Assembly (NCBI GenBank): GCA_937957915.1 | Contig: CALGNZ010000036.1 | Coordinates: 62,001-126,000 of the forward strand | Length of the DNA: 64,000 bases | From: an uncultured Granulosicoccaceae bacterium | GTDB lineage: Bacteria > Pseudomonadota > Gammaproteobacteria > Granulosicoccales > Granulosicoccaceae | Direction of reading: 5' to 3' | Shown here: in pieces, positions 26,151 through 36,595 of the stretch | Position numbering within the stretch: the first letter of the stretch is position 1 | Layout: every line of letters starts with the position of its first letter | The notes under the pieces: generated by a model | The model's database searches: none | The model's input: only the letters and a program-made list of their open reading frames with translations | Told to the model about the DNA's origin: nothing | Translations under genes and position numbers: made by a program

Positions 26151-27270
26151 GACACTGCTTTGTTCCGTTGTTGCAAGACTAAAAGATGATCGGTTGAGAT
26201 TACCGGTAGTGCTTGTGCTCGCGCTGACACTGTCTGGCTGCGGTACAGTAGGGTACTACTCACAGATCATTACTGGCCACATGAAAATTGTCATGGGCAA
26301 GGAATCTGTCGAGAAAGTCGTGCAACGAGAAGAGACGGATGACAAGACCAGGCACCAGTTGCAACTGGCGTTACAAGCGCGAGAGTTTGCAATAAACGAA
26401 CTCGCACTGCCGGATACTAAAAGCTACACCACGTTTTACGACACCGGGCGAGATTTTGTAACGTGGAATGTTGTCGCTGCTCCGGAGTTTTCATTTGCAC
26501 CTAAAACCTGGTGTTTCCCGATAGCCGGCTGTGTTTCCTATCGAGGCTACTACGATGTAGCCGATGCTCAATCCTATGCAGATTTGCTTGCTGCAGACGA
26601 AGGGCTGGATGTCGCCATAGGTGGGGCCACAGCCTATTCTACGCTCGGCTGGTTTTCTGATCCGCTGCTGAATACGATGTTGAACCGAAGTGATTCAAGT
26701 TTGGTGGCACTGTTGTTTCACGAAATGGCGCATCAGAAAATCTATGTCAGCGATGACAGTAAGTTTAACGAATCCTTTGCCGGTTTTGTGGAAAGAGCAG
26801 GTCTGCAGAAATGGCTGGACAATCATGGCGATCCGCGAGTATTGCCGGAGCTCGACAAGCGCAAACAACGGCAAAAACAATTTATCGACCTGTTGCTTCA
26901 GGCCAGAAAAAATCTTGCAGTGGTTTATGAGTCAAATGCGGACATCGAACGTAAAAGAGAGCAGAAGGCCGAGCAATTTGAACAACTCCGTGAAAACTAC
27001 CAGGCCTTAAAAACGTCGTGGGATGGCTATGCAGGTTATGACAACTGGTTCTCAAGGCCGCTGAACAATGCGAGGTTAGTGTCCGTTGCAACCTATACAG
27101 ATTACCTGCCCGCATTTGCTGTGCTATTTCGCGATTCGAACGAAAATTTCGAACAGTTCTACAAAGCCGTAAACGTGCTGGGAAAGCTGCCTTTTGACGC
27201 CAGGCAGCGCGAAATGACGGTTTTATCAGAGCGGGCTGAAACCATGTTGTCAGCCGACAGTCAGAATTAG
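26149..27270 (+). CDS. Predicted zinc-dependent aminopeptidase lipoprotein (COG4324-like)
   Basis: A ~373-residue lipoprotein with lipobox LSGC at about residue 31, and a metallopeptidase motif HEMAHQKIYV plus a downstream NESFAGFVERAG, as in the uncharacterised COG4324 aminopeptidase family. The region from KRKQRQKQ onward is a coiled coil. Start choice is open. ATG 26149 has a GAGGT ribosome site but gives a long n-region. TTG 26194 would give a textbook short lipoprotein signal (RLPVVLVLALTLSGC). The first choice makes its start codon share CATG with that of cca. Probably anchored in the outer membrane. Confidence 0.82.
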   Translation: MTLLCSVVARLKDDRLRLPVVLVLALTLSGCGTVGYYSQIITGHMKIVMGKESVEKVVQREETDDKTRHQLQLALQAREFAINELALPDTKSYTTFYDTGRDFVTWNVVAAPEFSFAPKTWCFPIAGCVSYRGYYDVADAQSYADLLAADEGLDVAIGGATAYSTLGWFSDPLLNTMLNRSDSSLVALLFHEMAHQKIYVSDDSKFNESFAGFVERAGLQKWLDNHGDPRVLPELDKRKQRQKQFIDLLLQARKNLAVVYESNADIERKREQKAEQFEQLRENYQALKTSWDGYAGYDNWFSRPLNNARLVSVATYTDYLPAFAVLFRDSNENFEQFYKAVNVLGKLPFDARQREMTVLSERAETMLSADSQN

Positions 27271-27550
27271 TCAGTAAAACTGTGTTTTGGGGAATATTTT
27301 TTACGGGTACCAGTGTAATGCGACAGAAGTATCAAACTTGCAGTGAATTCGGTAAGTGTTCCGAGCTACTTCAGTGAGTTAGATGAGTTCGGGCCTATAA
27401 AATTGAGTTGTGTTAATTGTATGACGGCGCAGAACGCTGGAATTGCGTAAGCTTCGCCGTTCGCGTGAGATAGCGACCGGGGTCATATCTTTACGTTGAC
27501 AAAACACAAAAGCGGCACCGCACAGTCTCCAGCGAGAGGTCACATTGCTA

Positions 27551-29473
27551 ATGAGCATTTTTAATCACTATCAATCCAGATACGAATTAAAAAAACAAGA
27601 AGAGTACACACTGCAGGAATATCTGCAGCTGTGTAAAGACGAGCCTTCGACTTATGCTACCGCCGCCGAACGATTGTTAATGGCGATCGGCGAGCCTGAG
27701 GTAATAGATACCTCTCGCGATCCGCGACTCAGCCGAATATTTTCTAATAAAGTCATTAAGCGCTATCCGGCGTTCTCTGAGTTCTATGGAATGGAGGAGG
27801 CAATAGAAAGCATTGTTGCCTATTTCCGTCATGCGGCTCAGGGCCTTGAAGAGAAAAAGCAAATTCTCTATTTGCTGGGCCCGGTGGGCGGCGGTAAGTC
27901 ATCACTGGCTGAAAGACTTAAAGCGTTGATTCAGGCGCAACCTATTTATTGCCTGAAAGGGTCGCCAATTAATGAGTCGCCGCTGGGGCTGTTCGACCCG
28001 ATTGAAGATGGAGCAATCCTGGAGGAAGATTACGGAATTCCTCTGCGCTATGTGCAGACAATTATGTCGCCCTGGGCTGTAAAGCGATTGCATGAGCATG
28101 GTGGTGATATCAGTCAGTTCACGGTAGTAAAGAGATACCCGTCAATACTTGATCAAATCAGCGTGTCCAAAACAGAACCGGGTGATGAAAACAATCAGGA
28201 TATTTCAGCGCTGGTTGGCAAGGTCGATATCAGAAAGCTTGAAGACTATCCGCAGAATGACTCGGATGCCTATAGTTTTTCAGGTGCATTGTGTCTGGCT
28301 AATCAGGGCTTGATGGAATTTGTTGAAATGTTCAAAGCGCCGATCAAGGTGCTGCATCCTTTACTGACCGCTACTCAGGAAGGGAACTATAACGGCACCG
28401 AAAGTATAGGAGCCATACCATTTGACGGAGTGATCATGGCTCACTCCAATGAATCAGAATGGCAGACCTTTAAAAATAACAAAAACAATGAAGCCTTTAT
28501 TGACCGAGTATTTATTGTCAAAGTGCCGTATTGCCTGCGAGTTTCCGAAGAGGTCAAAATCTACGAGAAATTGTTAGTCGGTAGCTCACTTGCAGAGGCA
28601 CACTGTGCACCTGATACACTGAAGATGCTGGCGCAATTCACCGCACTGTCGAGGCTTAAGGATCCTGAAAACTCGAGCATCTACTCGAAAATGCGCGTGT
28701 ATGACGGAGAAAATCTGAAAGACACAGACCCCAAGGCGAAGTCAATACAAGAGTACCGGGACAGCGCCGGGGTTGATGAAGGCATGACAGGTTTGTCCAC
28801 TCGATTTGCTTTTAAGATTCTGTCTAAGGTGTTTAATTTTGACGCCACCGAGATTGCAGCGAATCCGGTTCATCTGCTCTATGTGCTCGAGCAGCAAATT
28901 GAAAAGGAGCAGTTTCCCAAGGAGCTGCATGATCGATACATGGGCCACATCAAAGAGTTTCTTGCCCCCAGATATATCGATTTTATTGGTAAGGAGATTC
29001 AAACTGCCTATCTCGAATCCTACTCAGAATACGGTCAAAATCTTTTTGACCGCTACGTAACCTATGCTGATTTCTGGATACAGGATCAGGAGTATCGCGA
29101 TCCTGAGACTGGTGAAATGTTCGATAGGTCGTCGCTCAACGAAGAGCTGGAGAAAATTGAGAAGCCCGCTGGAATCAGTAATCCTAAGGACTTCCGTAAC
29201 GAGATTGTAAATTTTGTGCTTAGGGCCCGAGCTAACAACAATGGTAACAACCCCAGTTGGACCAGTTACGAAAAGCTGCGAAGTGTGATCGAGAAGAAGA
29301 TGTTTTCCAGCACAGAAGATCTACTGCCGGTGATTTCTTTTAATACCAAGTCCTCTGGCGATGAGCAGAAAAAACACGACGAATTTGTCAAGCGCATGGT
29401 AGAGCGTGGTTACACCGAGAAACAGGTTAGGTTGCTGGCTGAGTGGTACCTGCGAGTTCGGAAGTCGCAGTAG
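27551..29473 (+). CDS. prkA: PrkA/YeaG serine protein kinase
   Basis: A 640-residue cytoplasmic protein of the PrkA family: an N-terminal AAA+-like domain with Walker A LLGPVGGGKSSLAERL (about residue 110) and a C-terminal PrkA domain. E. coli YeaG is a kinase linked to nitrogen starvation and stationary-phase stress. I chose ATG 27551 (MSIFNHYQSRYE, as in YeaG) over TTG 27545, because GAGAGGT is then correctly spaced. It is the first gene of the conserved prkA-yeaH-spoVR operon and is preceded by a 280-bp gap that should hold the promoter. Confidence 0.96.
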   Translation: MSIFNHYQSRYELKKQEEYTLQEYLQLCKDEPSTYATAAERLLMAIGEPEVIDTSRDPRLSRIFSNKVIKRYPAFSEFYGMEEAIESIVAYFRHAAQGLEEKKQILYLLGPVGGGKSSLAERLKALIQAQPIYCLKGSPINESPLGLFDPIEDGAILEEDYGIPLRYVQTIMSPWAVKRLHEHGGDISQFTVVKRYPSILDQISVSKTEPGDENNQDISALVGKVDIRKLEDYPQNDSDAYSFSGALCLANQGLMEFVEMFKAPIKVLHPLLTATQEGNYNGTESIGAIPFDGVIMAHSNESEWQTFKNNKNNEAFIDRVFIVKVPYCLRVSEEVKIYEKLLVGSSLAEAHCAPDTLKMLAQFTALSRLKDPENSSIYSKMRVYDGENLKDTDPKAKSIQEYRDSAGVDEGMTGLSTRFAFKILSKVFNFDATEIAANPVHLLYVLEQQIEKEQFPKELHDRYMGHIKEFLAPRYIDFIGKEIQTAYLESYSEYGQNLFDRYVTYADFWIQDQEYRDPETGEMFDRSSLNEELEKIEKPAGISNPKDFRNEIVNFVLRARANNNGNNPSWTSYEKLRSVIEKKMFSSTEDLLPVISFNTKSSGDEQKKHDEFVKRMVERGYTEKQVRLLAEWYLRVRKSQ

Positions 29474-29508
29474 TTGAGAGTGACTGTGATTAGCAGCGGG
29501 GTAGTGAG

Positions 29509-30780
29509 ATGAGTTATATCATTGATCGGCGCCTGAATAGCAAAGATAAAAGTGCTGTCAACCGACAGCGCTTTTTAAAGCGGTACAAAAAGCATATAAA
29601 GCGTGCTGTATCGGATGCTGTTAGCAAGCGCAGCATTACCGATATGGAGCGAGGCGAAAATATTGGTATACCGCAAAAGGATATAGAAGAACCCACTTTC
29701 GGGCATGGGCATGGTGGTGTCCGGTCCAGAGTTTTGCCGGGTAATCGGGAGTTTAACGCCGGTGATAAACTACGCCGACCAGAGGGTGGAGAAGGTGGCG
29801 GCGCTGGCAATGGCAGTGCGTCTGATTCGGGCGAGGGCATGGACGATTTTGTATTCCAGATCACTCAGGAAGAGTTTCTGGAGTTTATGTTCGAAGACCT
29901 TGAGTTGCCCAATCTCGTTAAACGACAACTACTAGCAAATGATGCAGTAAAGATTGTTAAAGCCGGTATTAGTGAAGTGGGCACTCCGAACCAGCTGAAT
30001 ATCGTTCGGTCTATGCGCAGCGCATATGCCAGGCGCATAGCATTGGGCGCTAAGAAGCGGCGTCGTAAAAATGAAATATTAGCGTTGTTGCAGAACATGG
30101 ATGATGGCATCGAGGCGCGCGCGTTGCAGCAGGAGCTTGAAGAATTAGAACGCAAGCTGTCGCGCATTCCCTATATTGATGATTTCGATCTAAAATTTAA
30201 CATTAACAAGCAAGAGCCACAGCCTTCGTCAAAGGCGGTGATGTTTTGTTTGATGGATGTATCCGGTTCAATGGATCAGCGTACGAAAGACATTGCCAAG
30301 CGTTTCTTTATTTTGCTGTATTTGTTTTTGCAGCGTAATTACGAAAAAACCGAAGTCGTTTTTATTCGTCATCATTCAACCGCCAAGGAAGTTGACGAGC
30401 AGGAGTTTTTCTACTCCCGCGAAACTGGTGGTACTGTTGTATCGAGTGCGCTCAAGCTCATGCATGAAATTATCGAAGAACGTTACCCGGTCAGTGAGTG
30501 GAATATCTATGGTGCTCAGGCATCTGACGGGGATAACTGGACCAATGATTCTCCCATTTGCCACGACTTGTTGAATGAACAATTGTTGCCACTCTTACAA
30601 TACTACTGCTATATCGAAATCACCGACCGTGGACATCAGGAGTTATGGCAGTTCTATGAGAAACTGGTAGAGGCGAATCCGGAGGCATTTGCCATGCGCG
30701 GCATTGAAGACTATGCAGATATCTATCCGGTATTTCGAGATCTATTCCACCGAGACACAGCCGGGTTGCGTGCCTCGTGA
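29509..30780 (+). CDS. yeaH: YeaH/DUF444 family protein with VWA-like domain
   Basis: A 423-residue partner of PrkA. The N terminus is basic ([20 protein letters not shown]), followed by a Gly-rich linker (about residues 85-108), and a C-terminal von Willebrand-like domain with a MIDAS metal site, DVSGSMD, at about residue 250 and [10 protein letters not shown] later. DUF444 always travels with prkA and spoVR. Its role in stress adaptation is known only genetically. It begins 35 bp after prkA and overlaps spoVR by 4 bp. Confidence 0.95.
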   Translation: MSYIIDRRLNSKDKSAVNRQRFLKRYKKHIKRAVSDAVSKRSITDMERGENIGIPQKDIEEPTFGHGHGGVRSRVLPGNREFNAGDKLRRPEGGEGGGAGNGSASDSGEGMDDFVFQITQEEFLEFMFEDLELPNLVKRQLLANDAVKIVKAGISEVGTPNQLNIVRSMRSAYARRIALGAKKRRRKNEILALLQNMDDGIEARALQQELEELERKLSRIPYIDDFDLKFNINKQEPQPSSKAVMFCLMDVSGSMDQRTKDIAKRFFILLYLFLQRNYEKTEVVFIRHHSTAKEVDEQEFFYSRETGGTVVSSALKLMHEIIEERYPVSEWNIYGAQASDGDNWTNDSPICHDLLNEQLLPLLQYYCYIEITDRGHQELWQFYEKLVEANPEAFAMRGIEDYADIYPVFRDLFHRDTAGLRAS

Positions 30781-32291
30781 CTGACAAATTACTTTCGAGT
30801 GGCACAGCCTGGTCGTTTGACCTGATTGAAAAGTATGATCGGGAAATCGCCAGAATTGCGCAAGGGTACAGACTCGATACCTACCCGAATCAGATCGAAA
30901 TCATACGATCCGACCAGATGATGGATGCTTACGCATCTGTTGGAATGCCCATTGGCTATAACCATTGGTCGTATGGAAAGCAGTTTCTGAATGTCGAACG
31001 CAGTTACAAGCGCGGACAAATGGGGCTGGCCTATGAGATCGTGATCAACTCCAATCCGTGCATCTCGTATTTAATGGAAGAGAATACGATGACCATGCAG
31101 GCGCTGGTTATTGCGCATGCCTGTTATGGCCACAATTCGTTTTTCAAGAATAACTATTTGTTTAAAAGCTGGACAGATGCTGATTCCATAATCGACTATT
31201 TTGTATTTGCCAGAAACTTTATTGCCGAGTGTGAGGAGAGGCATGGAGCGGAGATGGTTGAGTCTGTGCTCGACTCCTGCCATGCCTTAATGCACTACGG
31301 AACGGATCGCTACAAGCGCCCGTATCCTATTTCCGCGGCGGAGGAGCTTGCTCGACAAAAAGAACGAGAGGAATACGTGCAGCAGCAAGTCAATGATCTG
31401 TGGCGCACAATTCCCGTGTCAGACTCTCGACGAGAACCGACAGATCAACCGAGATTCCCGCTGGAGCCGCAAGAAAACCTGCTCTATTTTATCGAGAAAA
31501 ATGCGCCTCTGCTGGAGCCCTGGCAACGAGAGATAGTCAGAATAGTCCGCAAGATAGCGCAGTATTTTTACCCGCAACGGCAGACGCAGGTAATGAACGA
31601 GGGTTGGGCCACCTTCTGGCACTACACCATTCTGAACGACATGTATGACCAGCAGCTCGTAGACGATGGCTTCATGATGGAATTTTTGCACTCTCATTCA
31701 AGTGTCGTTGCGCAGCCGTCGTTTGATAGTCCGCACTTTAGCGGCATCAATCCTTACGCTTTGGGTTTTGCAATGATGCGTGATATACGCAGGATATGCG
31801 AGAGCCCCACCGAAGAGGACAAGCGCTGGTTTCCGGAAATCGCGGGCTCTGACTGGCTAACAACACTTCACTTCGCGATGGAAAATTTCAAGGACGAGAG
31901 TTTTGTGCAGCAGTTTCTATCGCCCCGGGTGATACGTGATTTTCATCTGTTCAGTATTGTCGATGACGACGAGAGCGAAACTATTGATGTGAATGCTATT
32001 CACGATGACGATGGGTATCGCAGTGTTCGTGAGGCACTTGCCATGCAATACAATTTGAGTTCCCGCGAACCGAATATTCAAGTGCATGACGTGGACATAC
32101 GTGGCGATCGATCACTAACTTTGCATCATCAGCAGAACAACAGAAACCCTCTGAACGACGATACACAGGAGGTTTTGAAACACCTCTACCGGCTCTGGAA
32201 GTTCGACGTGCATTTGTATTCGTTCGATGGTGAAGAAGTTGATCGATCCTTTCGAGTGCCGACACGCGGAATCAGTCTGAACAGCAAATAG
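30777..32291 (+). CDS. ycgB: SpoVR family protein
   Basis: A 504-residue protein matching the SpoVR/YcgB family: [43 protein letters not shown] and [11 protein letters not shown] with conserved His residues, suggestive of metal binding. The family is needed for spore cortex formation in Bacillus, but in non-sporulating proteobacteria it acts with PrkA and YeaH in stress responses by an unknown mechanism. The start is GTG at 30777 inside the yeaH stop, which implies coupling. Confidence 0.95.
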   Translation: MTDKLLSSGTAWSFDLIEKYDREIARIAQGYRLDTYPNQIEIIRSDQMMDAYASVGMPIGYNHWSYGKQFLNVERSYKRGQMGLAYEIVINSNPCISYLMEENTMTMQALVIAHACYGHNSFFKNNYLFKSWTDADSIIDYFVFARNFIAECEERHGAEMVESVLDSCHALMHYGTDRYKRPYPISAAEELARQKEREEYVQQQVNDLWRTIPVSDSRREPTDQPRFPLEPQENLLYFIEKNAPLLEPWQREIVRIVRKIAQYFYPQRQTQVMNEGWATFWHYTILNDMYDQQLVDDGFMMEFLHSHSSVVAQPSFDSPHFSGINPYALGFAMMRDIRRICESPTEEDKRWFPEIAGSDWLTTLHFAMENFKDESFVQQFLSPRVIRDFHLFSIVDDDESETIDVNAIHDDDGYRSVREALAMQYNLSSREPNIQVHDVDIRGDRSLTLHHQQNNRNPLNDDTQEVLKHLYRLWKFDVHLYSFDGEEVDRSFRVPTRGISLNSK

Positions 32292-32433
32292 TCGTCGTGC
32301 AGATATGAGTAACAACGTGCTACTGATGGCTTTGTTTGTACGCTAAATGCAGGTCCGTAAACATTAACGGCGGGCGTGCAATATCGAAGAGAACCTCCGC
32401 CACGCCTGAATAGACAGCGTTGTGACCCCGTCG

Positions 32434-33387
32434 TTAGCCGCGTTCGTCTCGGCGAGCCAATTCACGGTAGTGCTGCAACCTGCTTTGGCGATTCATTTTT
32501 CCAAGATAGGTCGGTACGATTTTTTGCACAGAAGTTGGCTGCCGACTGTCACTGTCTTCACAGACGCTGTCGACTTGCATGGAATTGTAATTGTCTCGAC
32601 TAAAAGGTTTACCCGGAACCCATTCCATCACCCAGGCTTGAATTTTAGCGATGCCGTTGGGCAGGCCAATGATCGGGCGCTTTATTTCCAGTACATCGGC
32701 GGTGTACTGAACGATTTCACGCAGGGTAAATACTTCGGGCCCGCAGAGATTGATGGATTTTCCAATAAACTCAGGGTCGTCGATTGCCTGTTTTATTTGT
32801 CGCGCGACGTCTCCAACATAGACCGGCGCAAACCGAGCGTCGGCACAAGCCAGTGGCATAAACGGCATTGCGTGCAGCAGATTGGCAAAGCGCGTAAAAA
32901 GTCCGTCGCCATTTCCAAATACCACTGATGGGCAAAAAATAGTCAGGGGCACACCGCTGTCTCTCAAAATATCGCAGGCCTGACCTTTTGTGCGCAAATA
33001 CTCACTGGGGCCGCTTTCGGCGTCAGCGTGTAGCGAGCTGATTTGAATAATCTGTTTTACACCGGCCTTTTTCGAGGCAGCGGCAATATTCCTGGCCAGC
33101 TCAGTGTGGGCCTCGGCGAAAGTTCCGCCTTTGCCAACACTCTGATTGAGTATACCAACCAGATTGATTACCACATCCTGGTTAGTGAAGGCTTGAGTCA
33201 GAGCAGTCTCGTCGTGCGGATCAACCTGATGAATATCCACTGTTGGCACAACTCGCAGTGATTTCATTTTTCGCAGATCGCGGCTCAGCACGCGGATGTT
33301 TTTACCCGCACTGATCAGCTGTGCTGCCAGTTCGGTACCGATAAATCCACTTCCGCCGATAAGACAAATATTGGTGTTTGAAGACAT
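32434..33387 (-). CDS. NAD(P)-binding epimerase-like protein, NDUFA9 family
   Basis: A 317-residue atypical short-chain dehydrogenase. Rossmann motif ICLIGGSGFIGTELA begins at about residue 7; VVINLVGILNQ and FCPSVVFGNGDGLF follow. The catalytic Tyr-x-x-x-Lys is present as YLRTKGQ. Bacterial members are annotated as complex I NDUFA9-like, but this organism's complex I is not in the window, so the name reflects fold only. The substrate is unknown. It stands alone between spoVR and soeA. Confidence 0.88.
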   Translation of the reverse strand: MSSNTNICLIGGSGFIGTELAAQLISAGKNIRVLSRDLRKMKSLRVVPTVDIHQVDPHDETALTQAFTNQDVVINLVGILNQSVGKGGTFAEAHTELARNIAAASKKAGVKQIIQISSLHADAESGPSEYLRTKGQACDILRDSGVPLTIFCPSVVFGNGDGLFTRFANLLHAMPFMPLACADARFAPVYVGDVARQIKQAIDDPEFIGKSINLCGPEVFTLREIVQYTADVLEIKRPIIGLPNGIAKIQAWVMEWVPGKPFSRDNYNSMQVDSVCEDSDSRQPTSVQKIVPTYLGKMNRQSRLQHYRELARRDERG

Positions 33388-33673
33388 GAGTTAAAGCTTC
33401 CTGAGACGAACTCGTACGCTATTCGTATAACAAAGAGAAATAGTTGTAACGACTGATGAGAACGGTTGAGGTGATGTTCGGATATTGCAACCCAGACGGC
33501 CGCACACTGTTGTGTGATACAACGGGTAAGGCGCCGAACGTGCATTGATCCAGTTCATTCCCCAATCTGTCTGCATTGAGTGAACGAGATTATAGCGATG
33601 TTCACGCGACACGGATATGGCTTCCCTGCTGACCCCGAGTTATCGGCTGGTTGGTACTTTTTTCCAGTAAGAA

Positions 33674-36595
33674 TTGGCGCAACATTACGCTGTGACCTCA
33701 CGACCTCCCAAGATGACTCAATTACCCCAGTTTGAAGACCACGCTGCGCAGTCGGTAAAAACGACCACTTGCTACATGTGTGCCTGTCGCTGTGGCATTA
33801 AAGTGACACTCGAAGGCGAGCAAATTCGGTTCATTCAGGGCAATCCTGATCACCCGATAAACAAAGGTGTGCTCTGTGCCAAGGGCAACGCCGGCATAAT
33901 GAAGCAGATATCGCCGGCTAAATTGACGCAACCGTTGTTGCGCAAGGCGGGCAGCGAGCGTGGTGATGGAGAGTTCGAGCCAATCTCGTGGGACGACGCG
34001 CTGGATATGCTGACCGAGCGCCTCCAGCGTATCCGTGAGACAGACCCGCGCAAGCTGGCTTATTTCACCGGGCGCGATCAAATGCAGGCGCTAACCGGTT
34101 TCTGGGCGTCTCAGTTTGGCACCATTAACTGGGCGGCTCATGGAGGGTTTTGTTCGGTCAATATGGCGGCGGGTGGCCTGTACATGATTGGCCAGTCGTT
34201 TTGGGAATTCGGTGATCCGGACTGGGACCATGCCAAATATTTTTTAATGTGGGGTGTTGCCGAGGATCATGCCTCAAACCCGATCAAGATCGGCCTCGAA
34301 AAACTCAAACGGCGGGGCTGCAAGTTTGTTTCGGTCAACCCGGTTCGCACAGGCTATCAGGCAATAGCGGACGAGTGGATTGGTATAAAGCCGGGAACCG
34401 ATGGATTGCTGGCACTGGCGTTTGTGCATGTGCTGTTAAAAAACGATTTATTTGATCGGGATTTCATAACCCGCTACACCAACGGTGCTCAGCTTGTAAT
34501 CCAGAATCCTGGTACGGGTACCGACGGGTTAATCGCACGCGATGCCAGTGGCGAGGCGCAAATATGGTGCCTCGACCAAAAAGCGCTGCAGCCGTGGTCC
34601 AACATCGATGCGACGCCCGCATTGTTCGGTGAGTACCAGACACCAGACGGAGTGACTGTGAAAACCGCAATGACGCTGCTTGCGGAACGTTATCTCGATG
34701 AAAAATATTCGCCCGCAGCTGTGGCCGCCGAGACAGGTGTTGATGCCGAGACAATAGAGCGCATTGCACTTGAAATGGCGCATGTGGCGTTCCGCGAAAC
34801 CATAACGATAGACACTCCCTGGACTGACTGGGCGGGGCGCAAGCACGATAAGTTTGTAGGCCGCCCCGTTGCCATGCATGCCATGCGTGGTATCTCGGCG
34901 CACAGCAACGGTTTCCAGACCTGTCGCGCCATTCACCTCGTGCAGGTTCTGCTGGGCGCTATTGACTGTCCCGGTGGGCATCTTGCCAAACCACCTTTCC
35001 CCCGGCACTTGCCACCACCGGTTAAACCTGCGCGAGATACTGCGCCGAACACTCCGCTATCAGGACCGCCGCTTGGCTTTCCTACAGCACCGGAAGACCT
35101 TGCGATCGATGATAATGGTCAGCCATTGCGTATCGACAAAGCCTATTCATGGCATGCGCCAATAGCCAATCATGGATTGATGCATATGGTGATTCGCAAT
35201 GCAGTCAATGAAGACCCCTACCCGATAGACACCTTGATGCTGTTCATGGCCAATATGGCGTGGAACTCATCAATGAACACGGACGAGACACAAAAGCTGT
35301 TGCGGGCGAAAGGCGAGAACGGGGAGTACAAGATTCCCTTCATCGTAACCAGCGATGCGTTTCACAGTGAGATGGTGCAGTTTTCAGATTTGGTGTTGCC
35401 TGACACCACCTACCTTGAACGCTTCGATACCATATCAATGCTCGACCGACCAATCTCTGAGCCGCACATGGCTTGCGACTCGATTCGGCAGCCTGTGTTA
35501 GAGCCGAAGCGCGATGTAAAGCCGTGGCAGGAGGTCATGATCGAGGTAGGGTCGAGGCTGGGCTTCCCGGCACTGGTTGATGAGCAGGGCAAGCGAAAAT
35601 TTACCGGGTACAACGACTTTATTGTGAATTGGCAGAAGTCACCCGGGGTTGGCTTTCTTGCCGGTTGGCGTGGTAGTGATGGCAACAAACATTTTGTTGG
35701 TGAGCCCAATCCCTCTCAGTGGGATGCGTATATCGAAAATGATTGCTTCTTCGAACATCACATACCGCCTGATCAGCGTTATTACCGTTTTGCTAATCGT
35801 GAATATCTGGCCTGGGCAAAAGAGGTTGGCTTTAACGCCCACGACGGACCGATTGTGATGGAGTTGTATTCAGAGACGCTGCAAAAATTTCGCCTGGCAG
35901 GGCAGGGCTTGTACGACGGACCGTGTCCGACGGAGGACCAGGACAAGCAGCGACTGGTTACCTATTTTGACCCCATGCCTGACTGGTATTTGCCATTGGA
36001 GCAGCAGCAAACAGATAGCGACGAGTATCCTTTTTTCGCGGTGAACCAGCGGCCGATGTTCATGTATCACTCATGGGATTCTCAAAACGCGTGGCTGCGA
36101 CAGATCATGAACCAAAACTATTTGTACATGAATCGCGTGCGCGGCGAGCAACTGGGCTTTACAGATTTACAGTGGGTTTGGGTGGAATCAAACAGTGGCA
36201 AAATAAAGGTGCAGTTAAAGCTGATGGAAGGAGTAAACAGCGATACGGTCTGGACCTGGAATGCCATTGGCAAGCAACGCGGTGCCTGGGGTTTGTCAGA
36301 TCAGGCACCAGAATCGAATCAGGGATTTTTAATGAATCATCTGATTGCAGAGACGCTGCCCGCAGAGCCGGGTCTGACCAACTCTGATCCGGTTACCGGG
36401 CAAGCGGCGTGGTATGACTTGCGAGTAAAAGTGACCTCAGCACAGACTGGAGATGGTAAGTCGTTACCGCAGTTTGAGAGCCCGGGAAAGGCTCCCGGTC
36501 TGGAAGATTCAGCGAAGGTGCTGCGCTATGCAGTGGGTAAGCAGGTGAATGTGAAGCGTGGCTTAAAGGATATAATCATGCGGGGGTGGCGATAG
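33674..36595 (+). CDS. soeA: Sulfite dehydrogenase SoeA, molybdopterin subunit
   Basis: Large catalytic subunit (973 residues) of a membrane-bound bis-MGD molybdoenzyme. N-terminal [4Fe-4S] ligands CYMCACRCG plus a Cys in VLCAKGN; a candidate Mo-ligand Cys lies in GGFCSVN near residue 160. There is no Tat signal, so the enzyme faces the cytoplasm, which separates SoeA from periplasmic polysulfide or DMSO reductase relatives. Length and the SoeB/SoeC neighbours match SoeABC of sulfur-oxidising bacteria, which oxidises sulfite to sulfate and feeds the quinone pool. The start is TTG 33674 or ATG 33713. A related reductase with another substrate cannot be excluded. Confidence 0.87.
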   Translation: MAQHYAVTSRPPKMTQLPQFEDHAAQSVKTTTCYMCACRCGIKVTLEGEQIRFIQGNPDHPINKGVLCAKGNAGIMKQISPAKLTQPLLRKAGSERGDGEFEPISWDDALDMLTERLQRIRETDPRKLAYFTGRDQMQALTGFWASQFGTINWAAHGGFCSVNMAAGGLYMIGQSFWEFGDPDWDHAKYFLMWGVAEDHASNPIKIGLEKLKRRGCKFVSVNPVRTGYQAIADEWIGIKPGTDGLLALAFVHVLLKNDLFDRDFITRYTNGAQLVIQNPGTGTDGLIARDASGEAQIWCLDQKALQPWSNIDATPALFGEYQTPDGVTVKTAMTLLAERYLDEKYSPAAVAAETGVDAETIERIALEMAHVAFRETITIDTPWTDWAGRKHDKFVGRPVAMHAMRGISAHSNGFQTCRAIHLVQVLLGAIDCPGGHLAKPPFPRHLPPPVKPARDTAPNTPLSGPPLGFPTAPEDLAIDDNGQPLRIDKAYSWHAPIANHGLMHMVIRNAVNEDPYPIDTLMLFMANMAWNSSMNTDETQKLLRAKGENGEYKIPFIVTSDAFHSEMVQFSDLVLPDTTYLERFDTISMLDRPISEPHMACDSIRQPVLEPKRDVKPWQEVMIEVGSRLGFPALVDEQGKRKFTGYNDFIVNWQKSPGVGFLAGWRGSDGNKHFVGEPNPSQWDAYIENDCFFEHHIPPDQRYYRFANREYLAWAKEVGFNAHDGPIVMELYSETLQKFRLAGQGLYDGPCPTEDQDKQRLVTYFDPMPDWYLPLEQQQTDSDEYPFFAVNQRPMFMYHSWDSQNAWLRQIMNQNYLYMNRVRGEQLGFTDLQWVWVESNSGKIKVQLKLMEGVNSDTVWTWNAIGKQRGAWGLSDQAPESNQGFLMNHLIAETLPAEPGLTNSDPVTGQAAWYDLRVKVTSAQTGDGKSLPQFESPGKAPGLEDSAKVLRYAVGKQVNVKRGLKDIIMRGWR

